In this document: positions 15,749-23,094 of the stretch, piece by piece | How the letters are laid out: each line of letters starts with the position of its first letter | How positions within the stretch are numbered: position 1 is the first letter of the stretch | DNA from: Actinomycetes bacterium | GTDB taxonomy: Bacteria > Actinomycetota > CALGFH01 | NCBI GenBank assembly: GCA_036000965.1 | Contig: DASYUT010000323.1 | Span: 1-46,965, forward strand | DNA: 46,965 bases | Direction of reading: 5' to 3' | The notes under the pieces: model-generated | Told to the model about the DNA's origin: nothing | Database searches by the model: none | Seen by the model: only the letters and a program-made list of their open reading frames with translations | Position numbers and translations under genes: made by a program

Positions 15749-16138
15749 GTGGCAGAGGTGGAGAAGGTCCCCCACGTCCAGGGCGTGTCGCTGAAGGTCA
15801 CCTGCACCTGCGGCGAGTCTGCCCGGGTGCCGATCGGCACGGTCTGGCGCTGTGGGCGCTGCGGGACCGCCTGGGACACCGGCAAGGTCCCGGCCGACGA
15901 GTACCGCGCCTACGCGCTGGCGGTCCGCCGCGCGAAGTGGACGACGTTCGCCGGGGTGCTGGTGATCGTGCCCGTGTTCGCCGTGCTGGTCCTGTTCGTC
16001 GACCGGTCCTTGCTGCTGGCCGGCCCAGTGGCCCTGGGCGTCTGGTACTACTTCTCCCTCCCCGGCCACCGGCGGCGCGTACGGAAGCTGTACAGGAATC
16101 TTCCCCGCTGGGAGATCCGTCCGGAGCCGCCCGACTAG
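15749..16138 (+). CDS. Small zinc-ribbon membrane protein of unknown function
   Basis: The 129-residue protein has a four-Cys ribbon (Cys19 and Cys21 in CTC, Cys35 and Cys38 in CGRC) typical of a small zinc knuckle, then two predicted transmembrane helices (about 63-83, GVLVIVPVFAVLVLFV, and 87-104) and a basic C-terminal tail (GHRRRVRKLYRNLPRWE). The ribbon probably faces the cytoplasm. It sits between the permease and the ligase operon, directly downstream of the phased repeat array. The GTG at 15749 has GAGAGG upstream. It is not recognised as a member of a named family; a role in membrane regulation or transporter assembly would be a guess. Confidence 0.65.
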   Translation: MAEVEKVPHVQGVSLKVTCTCGESARVPIGTVWRCGRCGTAWDTGKVPADEYRAYALAVRRAKWTTFAGVLVIVPVFAVLVLFVDRSLLLAGPVALGVWYYFSLPGHRRRVRKLYRNLPRWEIRPEPPD

Positions 16139-16153
16139 ATGGCGAGGCGCCTC

Positions 16154-16182
16154 TTGCCCGGCCTCCTCCTGCTTCGTATCAT
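16154..16182 (+). promoter_or_regulatory. Putative promoter of the ligase/glutamate-synthase-like operon
   Basis: TTGCCC (16154-16159) and TATCAT (16177-16182) are separated by exactly 17 bases, close to the housekeeping sigma consensus. The implied start near 16190 gives a leader of about 80 bases before the TTG at 16269. A gaggcgcctc palindrome (about 16145-16154) abuts the -35. Confidence 0.55.
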
Positions 16183-16268
16183 CCGAGGAGATCTCGTTCA
16201 CTCGAAGGAAACGATTACCGGCCTGATCCTGCCAGGTTCGCGCCGGTTCTGACCGAGAGGGGAAACGC

Positions 16269-17666
16269 TTGCCTACCGACCTGGAACGTTTCCTCGCCCA
16301 GGACGGGCGTGACGACGCGATCGCCGAGGTGCGTCGACGGATCGACGCCGACGGCATCACCTACGTCTACTACCAGTTCGTGTCGGTGACCGGCCGGATC
16401 GTCGGCAAGGGCATCCCTACCCCGCACTGGGAGGCGATCGCCCGTAGGGGCTTCCAGCTCGTCTACGGAGCCACCGCGAACCTGTTCATCGACCGGCACG
16501 GCGACTACATCGGCTACGGGCCTGAGGCTCGCGAGCTGGTCGGCCTGCCCGACGTCGACACCTTCCAGGCGCTGCCCTGGGACCCGAAGGTGGCCCGGGT
16601 GTTCTGCACCCTGTTCCGGGGCCGCGAGGAGGAGGTCGACGGCGGCGCCTACCTCACCTCCGACTGTCGCGGCAACTTGAGGCGCATCCACGACCAGTTC
16701 GAGCAGGACACCGGCCTGCACCTGCGGGCCGGCTGCGAGCCCGAGATGATGTGGCTCAAGCTCGGCCCCGACGGCAAGCCGAGCGTCGAGGGCATGACCA
16801 AGCCCTACTGCTACCACATCGACCAGTTCTCCGAGCTGCAGCCGATCATCCACAAGGTCGTCGAGTACGGCCAGAAGCTGGGGCTGGACATGATCCAGGG
16901 CGACCACGAGGACGCCCCCGGGCAGCTCGAGCTCAACTTCATGTTCGACCGGGCCGAGCTCACCGCCGACCGGCTCACCACCTACCGCCAGATCTGCCGG
17001 CAGGTCGGCCGCGAGACGGGCACCTTCGCCTGCTTCATGCCCAAGCCGTTCATGGGCGTGTCGGCCAACGGCTGCCACCACAACATCTCGCTGTGGCAGG
17101 GCGACGAGAACATGTTCCTGCCCGACGGCGACAACCCGCGCCTGCCGGGCAAGACCGGGCTGAACGCGATCGGCGGGGTGCTCGAGCACCTGCGCGGCCT
17201 GTCGGCGATCACCTCCCCGACGGTGAACTCCTACCGCCGCTTCGCCGACGCCGGCTTCTGGGCCCCGATCTTCGCCGACTGGGGCTTCCAGAACCGCACC
17301 ACGGCCCTGCGGATCAGCGCGCCGGGCCGGTTCGAGTTCCGCTCTGTCGACTCCGCGGTCAACCCCTACCTGTCGTTCGCCGGGCTGCTGGTGAGCATGA
17401 AGGACGGCATCGAGCGCAACCTCGACCCCGGCCCGCCCGAGGAGCGCAACATCTACGAGGCGATCCAGGCAGGCAAGCCGGTGCAGCGGATCCCGTCCAC
17501 GCTCGGCGAGGCGCTGGACGCGCTCGAGGGCGACCAGATCGTCAAGTCAGCGCTGCCCGGCGAGATGTACAGGGTCTTCATGCACTACAAGCGCGACGAG
17601 TGGGAGCGCTTCATCGCGACGGTCTCGGACTGGGACGTGAAGGAGTACCTCGACATCCTTCCGTGA
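16269..17666 (+). CDS. Glutamine synthetase family ligase, probable gamma-glutamyl-alkylamide synthetase (GmaS/GlnT-like)
   Basis: The 465-residue protein has the glutamine synthetase catalytic barrel. Metal and substrate residues are visible: Glu157 and Glu159 in GCEPEMMW, Glu214 and Glu221 in DHEDAPGQLELN, His270/271 in NGCHHNIS, and the RFEFRS Arg/Glu pair near the end of the barrel. Such enzymes join ammonia or an amine to the gamma-carboxyl of glutamate with ATP. The neighbouring three glutamate-synthase-like subunits and the distant sox-type operon make methylamine (giving gamma-glutamylmethylamide) the likeliest substrate, but the sequence alone does not fix the amine. Its N-terminus (ITYVYYQFVSVTGRIVGKG) is not a standard GlnA start. 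A TTG at 16269 with GAGAGGGG upstream is chosen. It is first in a plus-strand operon running to 27012. Confidence 0.85.
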   Translation: MPTDLERFLAQDGRDDAIAEVRRRIDADGITYVYYQFVSVTGRIVGKGIPTPHWEAIARRGFQLVYGATANLFIDRHGDYIGYGPEARELVGLPDVDTFQALPWDPKVARVFCTLFRGREEEVDGGAYLTSDCRGNLRRIHDQFEQDTGLHLRAGCEPEMMWLKLGPDGKPSVEGMTKPYCYHIDQFSELQPIIHKVVEYGQKLGLDMIQGDHEDAPGQLELNFMFDRAELTADRLTTYRQICRQVGRETGTFACFMPKPFMGVSANGCHHNISLWQGDENMFLPDGDNPRLPGKTGLNAIGGVLEHLRGLSAITSPTVNSYRRFADAGFWAPIFADWGFQNRTTALRISAPGRFEFRSVDSAVNPYLSFAGLLVSMKDGIERNLDPGPPEERNIYEAIQAGKPVQRIPSTLGEALDALEGDQIVKSALPGEMYRVFMHYKRDEWERFIATVSDWDVKEYLDILP

Positions 17667-17671
17667 GGCGT

Positions 17672-17706
17672 CCTGCCGGACCGCGACAAGGCAGCGGTCC
17701 GGCAGG
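17672..17706 (+). terminator. Intra-operon hairpin between the ligase and glxB
   Basis: Perfect 13-base arms (17672-17684 and 17694-17706, cctgccggaccgc/gcggtccggcagg) surround a 9-base loop just after the ligase stop. It looks like a partial terminator or an mRNA-stabilising stem that would lower or uncouple expression of the downstream genes. Confidence 0.6.
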
Positions 17707-17736
17707 CCCGGTATGGCGTAGGCAGGAGGCACCCGT

Positions 17737-18666
17737 ATGTGCGGTATCGCCGGAATCATCCACAGGGACGGCCCCGCGGACATCGGCCAGGAGATGACCC
17801 GCATGCTCCAGGCGATGAAGCACCGGGGGCCCGACTCCAGCGGCTTCGCGCTGTACGGTCCGCCCGGCGACGGGCTGGTCATGCGCCTCAAGCTCGCCGA
17901 CGCCAACACCCCGCGCGACTTCGGCTTCGCCGAGCGGCTCGAGCAGCACCGCATGGAGCTGGACGCGCGGCTGGGCAAGATCGGCGCCACCGTCGACCGC
18001 GTCGAGGGGGCCACCGAGTACGCCTACCGGGTGCGGCTGAGCTACGACGGCGACCTCAAGGCGCTCACCGACTACGTCGAGGACATCCCCGACTGTGAGG
18101 TGCTCTCCCTCGGCAGCTCCCTCGAGATCGTCAAGGACCTCGGGGACGCCGAGACGGTCGCCCGCCAGTACGGCCTCGAGTCGTTCCGCGGCACCCACGC
18201 CATCGGCCACGCGCGCATGGCCACCGAGTCCGACGTGGACATCTCCGGCGCCCACCCGTACTGGGCCTACCCGTTCTCCGACATCGCCGTCGTCCACAAC
18301 GGCCAGCTCACCAACTACCACCAGTGGCGGCGCCGCCTCGAGCGGCTCGGCCACCGCTTCCAGTCCGAGTGCGACTCCGAGATCATCGCGGTCTACATCG
18401 CCGAGAGGCGCGCCGAGGGCCTGTCGCTGGAGACGGCGATGAAGCAGAGCCTCGAGGACTTCGACGGGGTCTTCACCTACGCGGTGGTCACCGGCGACAG
18501 CCTCGGGGTGGCCAAGGACGAGATGGCGGCCAAGCCGCTGGTGCTCTACGAGACCCCGGCCCTGGTCGTCCTGGCCTCCGAGGAGGTCGCGATCCGGGCC
18601 GTCGTCGACCGCGAGATCGACACGGTCGACCCCTACGAGAGCGAGGTGCTGGTGTGGAGCAGGTAG
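17737..18666 (+). CDS. glxB: Class II glutamine amidotransferase subunit, GlxB/MgsA type
   Basis: The 309-residue N-terminal-nucleophile amidotransferase begins MCGIAGI; after removal of Met, Cys2 is the catalytic nucleophile. Other family features: LQAMKHRGPDSSGFALYG, the substrate-binding loop ARMATESDVDISGAHPYW, VVHNGQLTNY and the SECDSEIIAVYIAERR segment. It is the free-standing counterpart of the glutaminase domain of glutamate synthase and pairs with GlxC and GlxD. In methylotrophs this trio is N-methylglutamate synthase (MgsABC); in rhizobia it is named GlxBCD. In the N-methylglutamate pathway it would handle gamma-glutamylmethylamide. Its stop overlaps the chosen glxC start by 13 bases. 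Confidence 0.9.
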   Translation: MCGIAGIIHRDGPADIGQEMTRMLQAMKHRGPDSSGFALYGPPGDGLVMRLKLADANTPRDFGFAERLEQHRMELDARLGKIGATVDRVEGATEYAYRVRLSYDGDLKALTDYVEDIPDCEVLSLGSSLEIVKDLGDAETVARQYGLESFRGTHAIGHARMATESDVDISGAHPYWAYPFSDIAVVHNGQLTNYHQWRRRLERLGHRFQSECDSEIIAVYIAERRAEGLSLETAMKQSLEDFDGVFTYAVVTGDSLGVAKDEMAAKPLVLYETPALVVLASEEVAIRAVVDREIDTVDPYESEVLVWSR

Positions 18667-19562
18667 GGGGCTTGGGGGCTCGGGCAGGCGGACCCGAGGG
18701 CGGTGGCCCCCAGACGAGCCAGGCCGGTGGCCCCCAGATGAGCCAGGCCGGTGGCCCCCAGATGAGCCACCAGCCTGGTGGCCCGAGCGCGCGGCGCATC
18801 ACCTACGACGCGCGGGGGCTGGTCGAGCCGGTCGCCGAGGTGCCCAGGATCGCCAAGATCGAGGGTGACCGGGCCGAGTTCGACGCGGCCGAGCTGACCG
18901 CCCGCCGGATCAACCTCGAGCTGCGCTGGCTCCTGTACGAGCAGGGCGTGCGCGACGTGGTGGTGCGCAACCCGGGCGCCAAGCACTCCATCGGCGTGGG
19001 CATCCTGCAGCGCTGCACCCTCCGGTTCGAGGGCAGCTTCGGCTACTTCGGGCTCGGCCTCATCGACGGGCCGGAGGTGACCGTGACCGGCCGGGTCGGC
19101 TGGTCGGTGTGCGAGAACATGATGTCGGGCGTGGTCGTGATCGAGAAGAACGCGGGCTCGCTCACCGGAGCGGCCCTGCGTGGCGGCGACCTCGTGGTCA
19201 AAGGCAGCGTCGGGGCCCGCACCGGCATCGACCAGAAGGGCGGCACGATCGTGGTCGGCGGCGACGCCGGGCTCATGAGCGGCTTCATGATGCAGCGCGG
19301 CCGGCAGATCATCTGCGGCAGCGCCGGCCCGGGCCTCGGCGACTCGATGTACTCGGGATCGATCTACGTGGGCGGCAAGGTCGCCTCGCTCGGCGTCGAC
19401 TGCGTGGAGGCCGAGCTCGGGCCGGCCGACGAGGAGCTGCTCGACCGCAAGCTCAGCGCGTACGGGGTCGACCGGCCCGACTCGTTCCGCAAGTTCGTCT
19501 GTGGCAAGAAGCTCTGGAACTACGACAGCCTCGAGCCCAGCGAGCGCAAGCTCGTCCTGTAG
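18654..19562 (+). CDS. glxC: Glutamate-synthase C-terminal-domain-like subunit, GlxC/MgsB type
   Basis: The 302-residue protein is a right-handed beta-helix like the gxgxg (GltB C-terminal) domain of glutamate synthase. It has regularly spaced Gly/Val coils: GGDLVVKGSVGARTGIDQ, GGTIVVGGDAGLMSGFMMQ and GSIYVGGKVASLGVDC. This structural domain carries no chemistry of its own and docks the glutaminase and FMN subunits. The GTG at 18654 overlaps glxB and keeps translation coupled; an ATG at 18738 or 18762 would remove the unusual Gly/Pro/Gln-rich head. That head is encoded by three 24-base tandem repeats (18702-18773) giving QAGGPQMS-type octamers, and it is not part of the conserved domain, which begins near ARRITYDARGL. 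Confidence 0.87.
   Translation: MEQVGGLGARAGGPEGGGPQTSQAGGPQMSQAGGPQMSHQPGGPSARRITYDARGLVEPVAEVPRIAKIEGDRAEFDAAELTARRINLELRWLLYEQGVRDVVVRNPGAKHSIGVGILQRCTLRFEGSFGYFGLGLIDGPEVTVTGRVGWSVCENMMSGVVVIEKNAGSLTGAALRGGDLVVKGSVGARTGIDQKGGTIVVGGDAGLMSGFMMQRGRQIICGSAGPGLGDSMYSGSIYVGGKVASLGVDCVEAELGPADEELLDRKLSAYGVDRPDSFRKFVCGKKLWNYDSLEPSERKLVL
18702..18773. repeat. Three 24-base tandem repeats at the 5' end of glxC
   Basis: Units at 18702-18725, 18726-18749 and 18750-18773 are nearly identical and in phase with the frame. They encode repeated GGPQMSQA octapeptides. Confidence 0.85.
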
Positions 19563-19618
19563 GCACCCCTGTGGGCGCACCCGTGTAGGCACCCTCCGCG
19601 AGCCAGGAGCATCGATCG

Positions 19619-21013
19619 ATGGAAGACGCGGTTTCCAGAAAGAACGTCCTCGGCAGGAGCAGCGTCTTCACGCCCGACGTCATCAACGACATCCACGTGA
19701 AGGCCGAGATCGGGCGCTACCGGATGCGCGGGTTCTCGATCTTCAAGCCGATCCCGAGCTGGGACCAGCTCATGTTCCTGCCCGGGACGCTCACCCGGTT
19801 CGTGATCGAGGGCTACCGCGAGAAGTGCGAGACCAGGACCGTGCTGGGGGCCCGCTTCGCCAGGAAGCCCCTGGAGCTCGACATCCCCGTCTACATCACC
19901 GGGATGAGCTTTGGCGCGCTGTCGCTCGAGGCCAAGATGGCGCTGGCCAAGGGCGCCTCGATGGCCGGGACGGCGACCTGCTCGGGCGAGGGCGGCATGA
20001 TCCCGCCTGAGCGGGACCTCTCCACCAAGTGGTACTACCAGATCATCCAGAGCCGCTACGGGTTCAACCCGCACCACCTGATGCTCGCCGACGGGGTCGA
20101 GTTCTTCATCGGCCAGGGCTGCAAGGTCGGCCTCGGCGGCCACCTCATGGGCCAGAAGGTCACCGAGCAGGTCGCCGAGATGCGCTCGCTGCCAGCCGGT
20201 ATCGACCAGCGCAGCCCCGCCCGCCACCCCGACTGGCTCGGTCCCGACGACCTGTCGCTCAAGGTCCAGGAGATCCGCGAGGCCACCGACTACCAGGTCC
20301 CCATCCAGCTCAAGCTCGGCGCCGCGCGCGTCTACGACGACGTGCGCATGGCCGCCAAGTGCGGGCCGGACATCATCTACCTGGACGGCGCCGAGGGCGG
20401 GACCGGGGCCGGCCCCCACATCGCCACCGAGGAGACCGGCATCCCGCTGATGGCCGCGATCCCCGAGGCCCGCCGCGCCCTCGAGGACGTCGGCCTGGTC
20501 GACGAGATCGACCTGGTGGTGGCAGGCGGCATCCGCAACGGCGGCGACATCGCCAAGTGCCTGGCGCTCGGGGCCAAGGCGGTCGCCATCGGCCACAGCG
20601 CGCTGATCGCGCTCAACTGCAACAAGGAGATCCCCGGGGTCACCGACTACGAGGGCACCATCGGCGTCAAGGCCGGCCACTGCTACCACTGCCATACCGG
20701 ACGGTGCCCGGTCGGCATCACCACCCAGGACCCCGAGCTGCGCCGGCGCCTGGTCGTCGACGAGGCCGCCGAGCGCGTCTACAACTTCCTGCACACCCTC
20801 ACCCTCGAGGTGCAGATGCTCGCGCGCGCCTGCGGCAAGACCAACGTGCACAGCCTCGAGCCGGAGGACCTCTGCGCCCTCACCGTCGAGGCGGCCGCCA
20901 TGGCCAAGGTGCCGCTGGCCGGCACCACCTACGTCCCGGGCGTGACCGAGGAGCGGACCCTCGAGGAGATCCGCACCCTGCTCGCCAAGCACCTCAACGA
21001 GCCCGGCAGCTAG
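19619..21013 (+). CDS. glxD: FMN/iron-sulfur glutamate synthase-like subunit, GlxD/MgsC type
   Basis: The 464-residue subunit matches the FMN-binding synthase domain of glutamate synthase: ITGMSFGALSLEAKMALAKGA, the phosphate loops DGAEGGTGAGP and VVAGGIRNGGDIAKCLALGA, and an iron-sulfur motif with Cys355, Cys358 and Cys363 (CYHCHTGRCP), which fits a 3Fe-4S cluster. It should carry the reductive step that moves the amide or methylamide group onto the 2-oxo acid or glutamate. The C-terminus EAAAMAKVPLAGTTYVPG is the normal family ending. GGAG lies about 12 bases before the ATG. Its 3' end is repeated almost exactly inside the next gene and, decayed, at 40748. GlxB, GlxC and GlxD are expected to form one cytoplasmic complex. 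Confidence 0.9.
   Translation: MEDAVSRKNVLGRSSVFTPDVINDIHVKAEIGRYRMRGFSIFKPIPSWDQLMFLPGTLTRFVIEGYREKCETRTVLGARFARKPLELDIPVYITGMSFGALSLEAKMALAKGASMAGTATCSGEGGMIPPERDLSTKWYYQIIQSRYGFNPHHLMLADGVEFFIGQGCKVGLGGHLMGQKVTEQVAEMRSLPAGIDQRSPARHPDWLGPDDLSLKVQEIREATDYQVPIQLKLGAARVYDDVRMAAKCGPDIIYLDGAEGGTGAGPHIATEETGIPLMAAIPEARRALEDVGLVDEIDLVVAGGIRNGGDIAKCLALGAKAVAIGHSALIALNCNKEIPGVTDYEGTIGVKAGHCYHCHTGRCPVGITTQDPELRRRLVVDEAAERVYNFLHTLTLEVQMLARACGKTNVHSLEPEDLCALTVEAAAMAKVPLAGTTYVPGVTEERTLEEIRTLLAKHLNEPGS
20888..20928. repeat. 41-base repeat, copy 1 (glxD 3' end)
   Basis: This segment recurs at 21063-21103 with one mismatch in 41, and as a shorter, changed copy at 40748-40787. In glxD it encodes EAAAMAKVPLAGTT, the conserved C-terminal tail. 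Confidence 0.85.
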
Positions 21014-21026
21014 AGGGGTCCTGACA

Positions 21027-21518
21027 GTGGCTGAGACGGCACCCGACGAGACGGCACCCGACGAGGCGGCCGCCATGGCCAAGGCGCCGCTGGCCGGCAC
21101 CACGCGGCGCATCGGGATCGACGCCGAGGAGCTGGCCGGGCAGAGCTTCCCCTACCAGCACGACATCTCGCTGGTGAAGGACATCGACCTGATGGCCGCC
21201 ACGCCCGGCCCCGACCTCAACTGGCTCGAGGACGTCGAGCTGCTGAGCGAGGACGGGGTGCCCGCGGTCTTCGACCGCTACTCCAACTCGTTCCTGAAGA
21301 TCCACTTCCCGATCCCGGCCGGCCGGGAGGACGAGATCGCCCGCAAGGTGCTCATCGCCCATCTGCAGGCGGGCAACTCCTACGGCATCCAGCTCAAGCG
21401 GCGGCACGCCAAGTTCCCCCAGCCGGCGCTCGGGCCCTGGGTGGAAGGGTCGGAGACGGTGGGAGAGCACTGGCAGCCGCCCAGGCTGGAGGGCTGGGAG
21501 GCCCCCACAGGTCACTAG
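21027..21518 (+). CDS. Unknown 163-residue protein inside the glx operon
   Basis: I do not recognise this protein. It starts at a GTG 14 bases after the glxD stop with GAGGGG upstream. The first ~27 residues hold a duplicated ETAPD and then AAAMAKAPLAGTT, a near-copy of the glxD C-terminus. The remaining ~135 residues look like an ordinary soluble globular domain: SFPYQHDISLVKDIDLM, NWLEDVELLSEDGVPAVFDR, FLKIHFPIPAGREDEIARKV, AGNSYGIQLKRRHAKF. There is no signal peptide, membrane helix or Cys cluster. Its tight position between the FMN subunit and the FAD oxidoreductase suggests an accessory subunit or small enzyme of the same pathway. The 3' end runs into a degenerate repeat tract, which may have lengthened its C-terminus. 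Confidence 0.6.
   Translation: MAETAPDETAPDEAAAMAKAPLAGTTRRIGIDAEELAGQSFPYQHDISLVKDIDLMAATPGPDLNWLEDVELLSEDGVPAVFDRYSNSFLKIHFPIPAGREDEIARKVLIAHLQAGNSYGIQLKRRHAKFPQPALGPWVEGSETVGEHWQPPRLEGWEAPTGH
21063..21103. repeat. 41-base repeat, copy 2 (5' end of the unknown gene)
   Basis: It is identical to 20888-20928 in 40 of 41 bases, the single change being gtg to gcg. The copy is in the same reading phase and adds a glxD-like tail sequence to the N-terminus of the next protein. Confidence 0.85.
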
Positions 21519-21690
21519 GTCACCAGGAGGGCCGGGGAAAGGCCCACAAAGAGGCTGGAGGCCCCACAAGGTCACGAGAGGGCACAAGGTCACTGGCAGG
21601 GCTGGGAGGCCCCGCAGGTCGCTAGGAGGGCCGGGGAGGCCCCACAGGTCACTGGAGAGGGCTTTGGGAGGCCCACACAGGTCCTAAAGG
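21483..21690. repeat. Degenerate repeat tract rich in AGGTCAC before the FAD oxidoreductase gene
   Basis: About five imperfect units of the form gctgggaggccccacaggtcact fill the end of the unknown gene and the 182-base gap 21519-21700. The core aggtcac or aggtcgc occurs at least five times. The tract ends just before AAAGGAGG of the next gene. No separate gene is seen in the gap. Confidence 0.7.
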
Positions 21691-21700
21691 AGGTACCAGC

Positions 21701-23035
21701 GTGTCGCTGCCGGAGGGCGCGCGGTTCGTGGTCATCGGGGCCGGCGTGCACGGGCTGTCGACGGCCTGGCACCTCGGCGAGCGGCTCAGGGCCCGCGGCC
21801 TCGGGTCGGGCCGGGACGTGGTCGTGCTCGACAAGGCCGGGATCGGCGCGGGCGCGTCCGGGATCGCCTGCGGGGTGATCCGCAACAACTACTTCCAGCC
21901 GGCCATGCGCGCGCTGATGGCCCACTCGGTCTCGGTGTGGGAGTCCGACCCGGAGGCGTTCTCGTTCCACCCGGTCGGCTACATGCAGGTCGCCCCGGAG
22001 GTGATGCACGCCGACGTCGCGCAGATCTACGCGGAGCAGCAGGCGATCGGCTACCCTTCGACCCTCATCGAAGGGAAGCGGGACTGTGCGCTGTACATGA
22101 AGAACCTGTTCCACGACTGGCAGGCCAAGGGCATCACCTGCGTCCTGCACGAGAAGCGCGGCGGCTACGCCAACAACCTGGCGTCGCTTCGGGGCCTTGC
22201 CGCCAAGGCCGAGGCGACCGGGGTGCGGGTCTTCCCGGGGGCCCCGGTGACCGGGGTGCGGACCGCCGGCGCCGCGGTGACCGCGGTCGAGACCGGGCAG
22301 GGCACCATCCGCTGCGAGCAGCTCGTGGTGGCCGCCGGGCCCTGGGTGCGCGACCTCTGGAGCATGCTTGGCCTGCCCGACACGGTGCGCGTCCTCGGCC
22401 GCGACGGGCAGGTCTACGACCGGCCCGCTTGGACCTACTGGTCGCTGCAGGAGGGGACGCTCAAGGTCGACCCGAGCTTCCTCACCGACAACGACGGCAA
22501 CCTGCCGCCGGTCGTGCACGTCGACACCGACGCCCCGCTGTACGACGACGCCGACGGCTCGCTCGTCACCGACCGGCTCTGGGGCATCTACTACAAGCCC
22601 GACTTCTCGTTCGGCGGCGTGCAGGGCGGGGCCATGCCGTTCGTGGTGGACCGCCCGGCCGACGACGTGGCCGTCGACCCCTACGGCCCGGCCAGCCCCG
22701 ACTTCGTGGTCGGCCGGGAGTTCGCCCGCATGTGGACCTCGGCGCTGGCCCACTGCCACAAACGGTTCGAGGGCAAGGGCCACCTGTTCTCCGAGGAGCC
22801 GTCGGGTGGCATCGGCGCGTTCACGCCCGACAGCTTCCCGGTCTTCGACGTGTTCGCCGGCAACGCCTACGTCATCGCCGACTCCAACCACGGCTACAAG
22901 ATGATCGGGGTCGGCGCGCTGGTCGCCCGCGAGCTGCTCGGCGAGCGGCAGGAGCTGCTCGAGCCGTTCCGGTTCTCCCGCTACGCCGAGGGGCGCCTGC
23001 ACCCCGTCAGCCACTCACCGTTCCCCTGGAGCTGA
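21701..23035 (+). CDS. DAO-family FAD oxidoreductase (sarcosine/dimethylglycine oxidase-like)
   Basis: The 444-residue flavoenzyme has the N-terminal dinucleotide fold VVIGAGVHGLSTAWHL (10-25, GxGxxG) and the loop GIGAGASGIACGVIRNNYFQPAMRAL, which resembles the flavin-contact segment of sarcosine oxidase beta subunits. AAGPWVRDL and FPVFDVFAGNAYVIADSNHGYKMIGVG lie at the usual C-terminal FAD positions. It should oxidise the C-N bond of a secondary or tertiary amino acid (N-methyl amine, dimethylglycine, sarcosine or similar). It has no folate-binding GcvT domain of its own; one is encoded two genes downstream. AAAGGAGG lies seven bases before the GTG at 21701 and fixes the start. Confidence 0.85.
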   Translation: MSLPEGARFVVIGAGVHGLSTAWHLGERLRARGLGSGRDVVVLDKAGIGAGASGIACGVIRNNYFQPAMRALMAHSVSVWESDPEAFSFHPVGYMQVAPEVMHADVAQIYAEQQAIGYPSTLIEGKRDCALYMKNLFHDWQAKGITCVLHEKRGGYANNLASLRGLAAKAEATGVRVFPGAPVTGVRTAGAAVTAVETGQGTIRCEQLVVAAGPWVRDLWSMLGLPDTVRVLGRDGQVYDRPAWTYWSLQEGTLKVDPSFLTDNDGNLPPVVHVDTDAPLYDDADGSLVTDRLWGIYYKPDFSFGGVQGGAMPFVVDRPADDVAVDPYGPASPDFVVGREFARMWTSALAHCHKRFEGKGHLFSEEPSGGIGAFTPDSFPVFDVFAGNAYVIADSNHGYKMIGVGALVARELLGERQELLEPFRFSRYAEGRLHPVSHSPFPWS

Positions 23036-23094
23036 CCGGGCACCCCCGGGCGCCCGCCAGCCCAAATCGACAACTATCCACAAGGAGGAGCCTC

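Noticed and set aside
21937-23094. The 855-codon frame ending at 24504 as one protein
   Set aside because: The first 386 codons lie over the FAD oxidoreductase in another frame and are Arg/Gly-rich; the acyl-CoA-dehydrogenase part starts at 23095 after AAGGAGGA.
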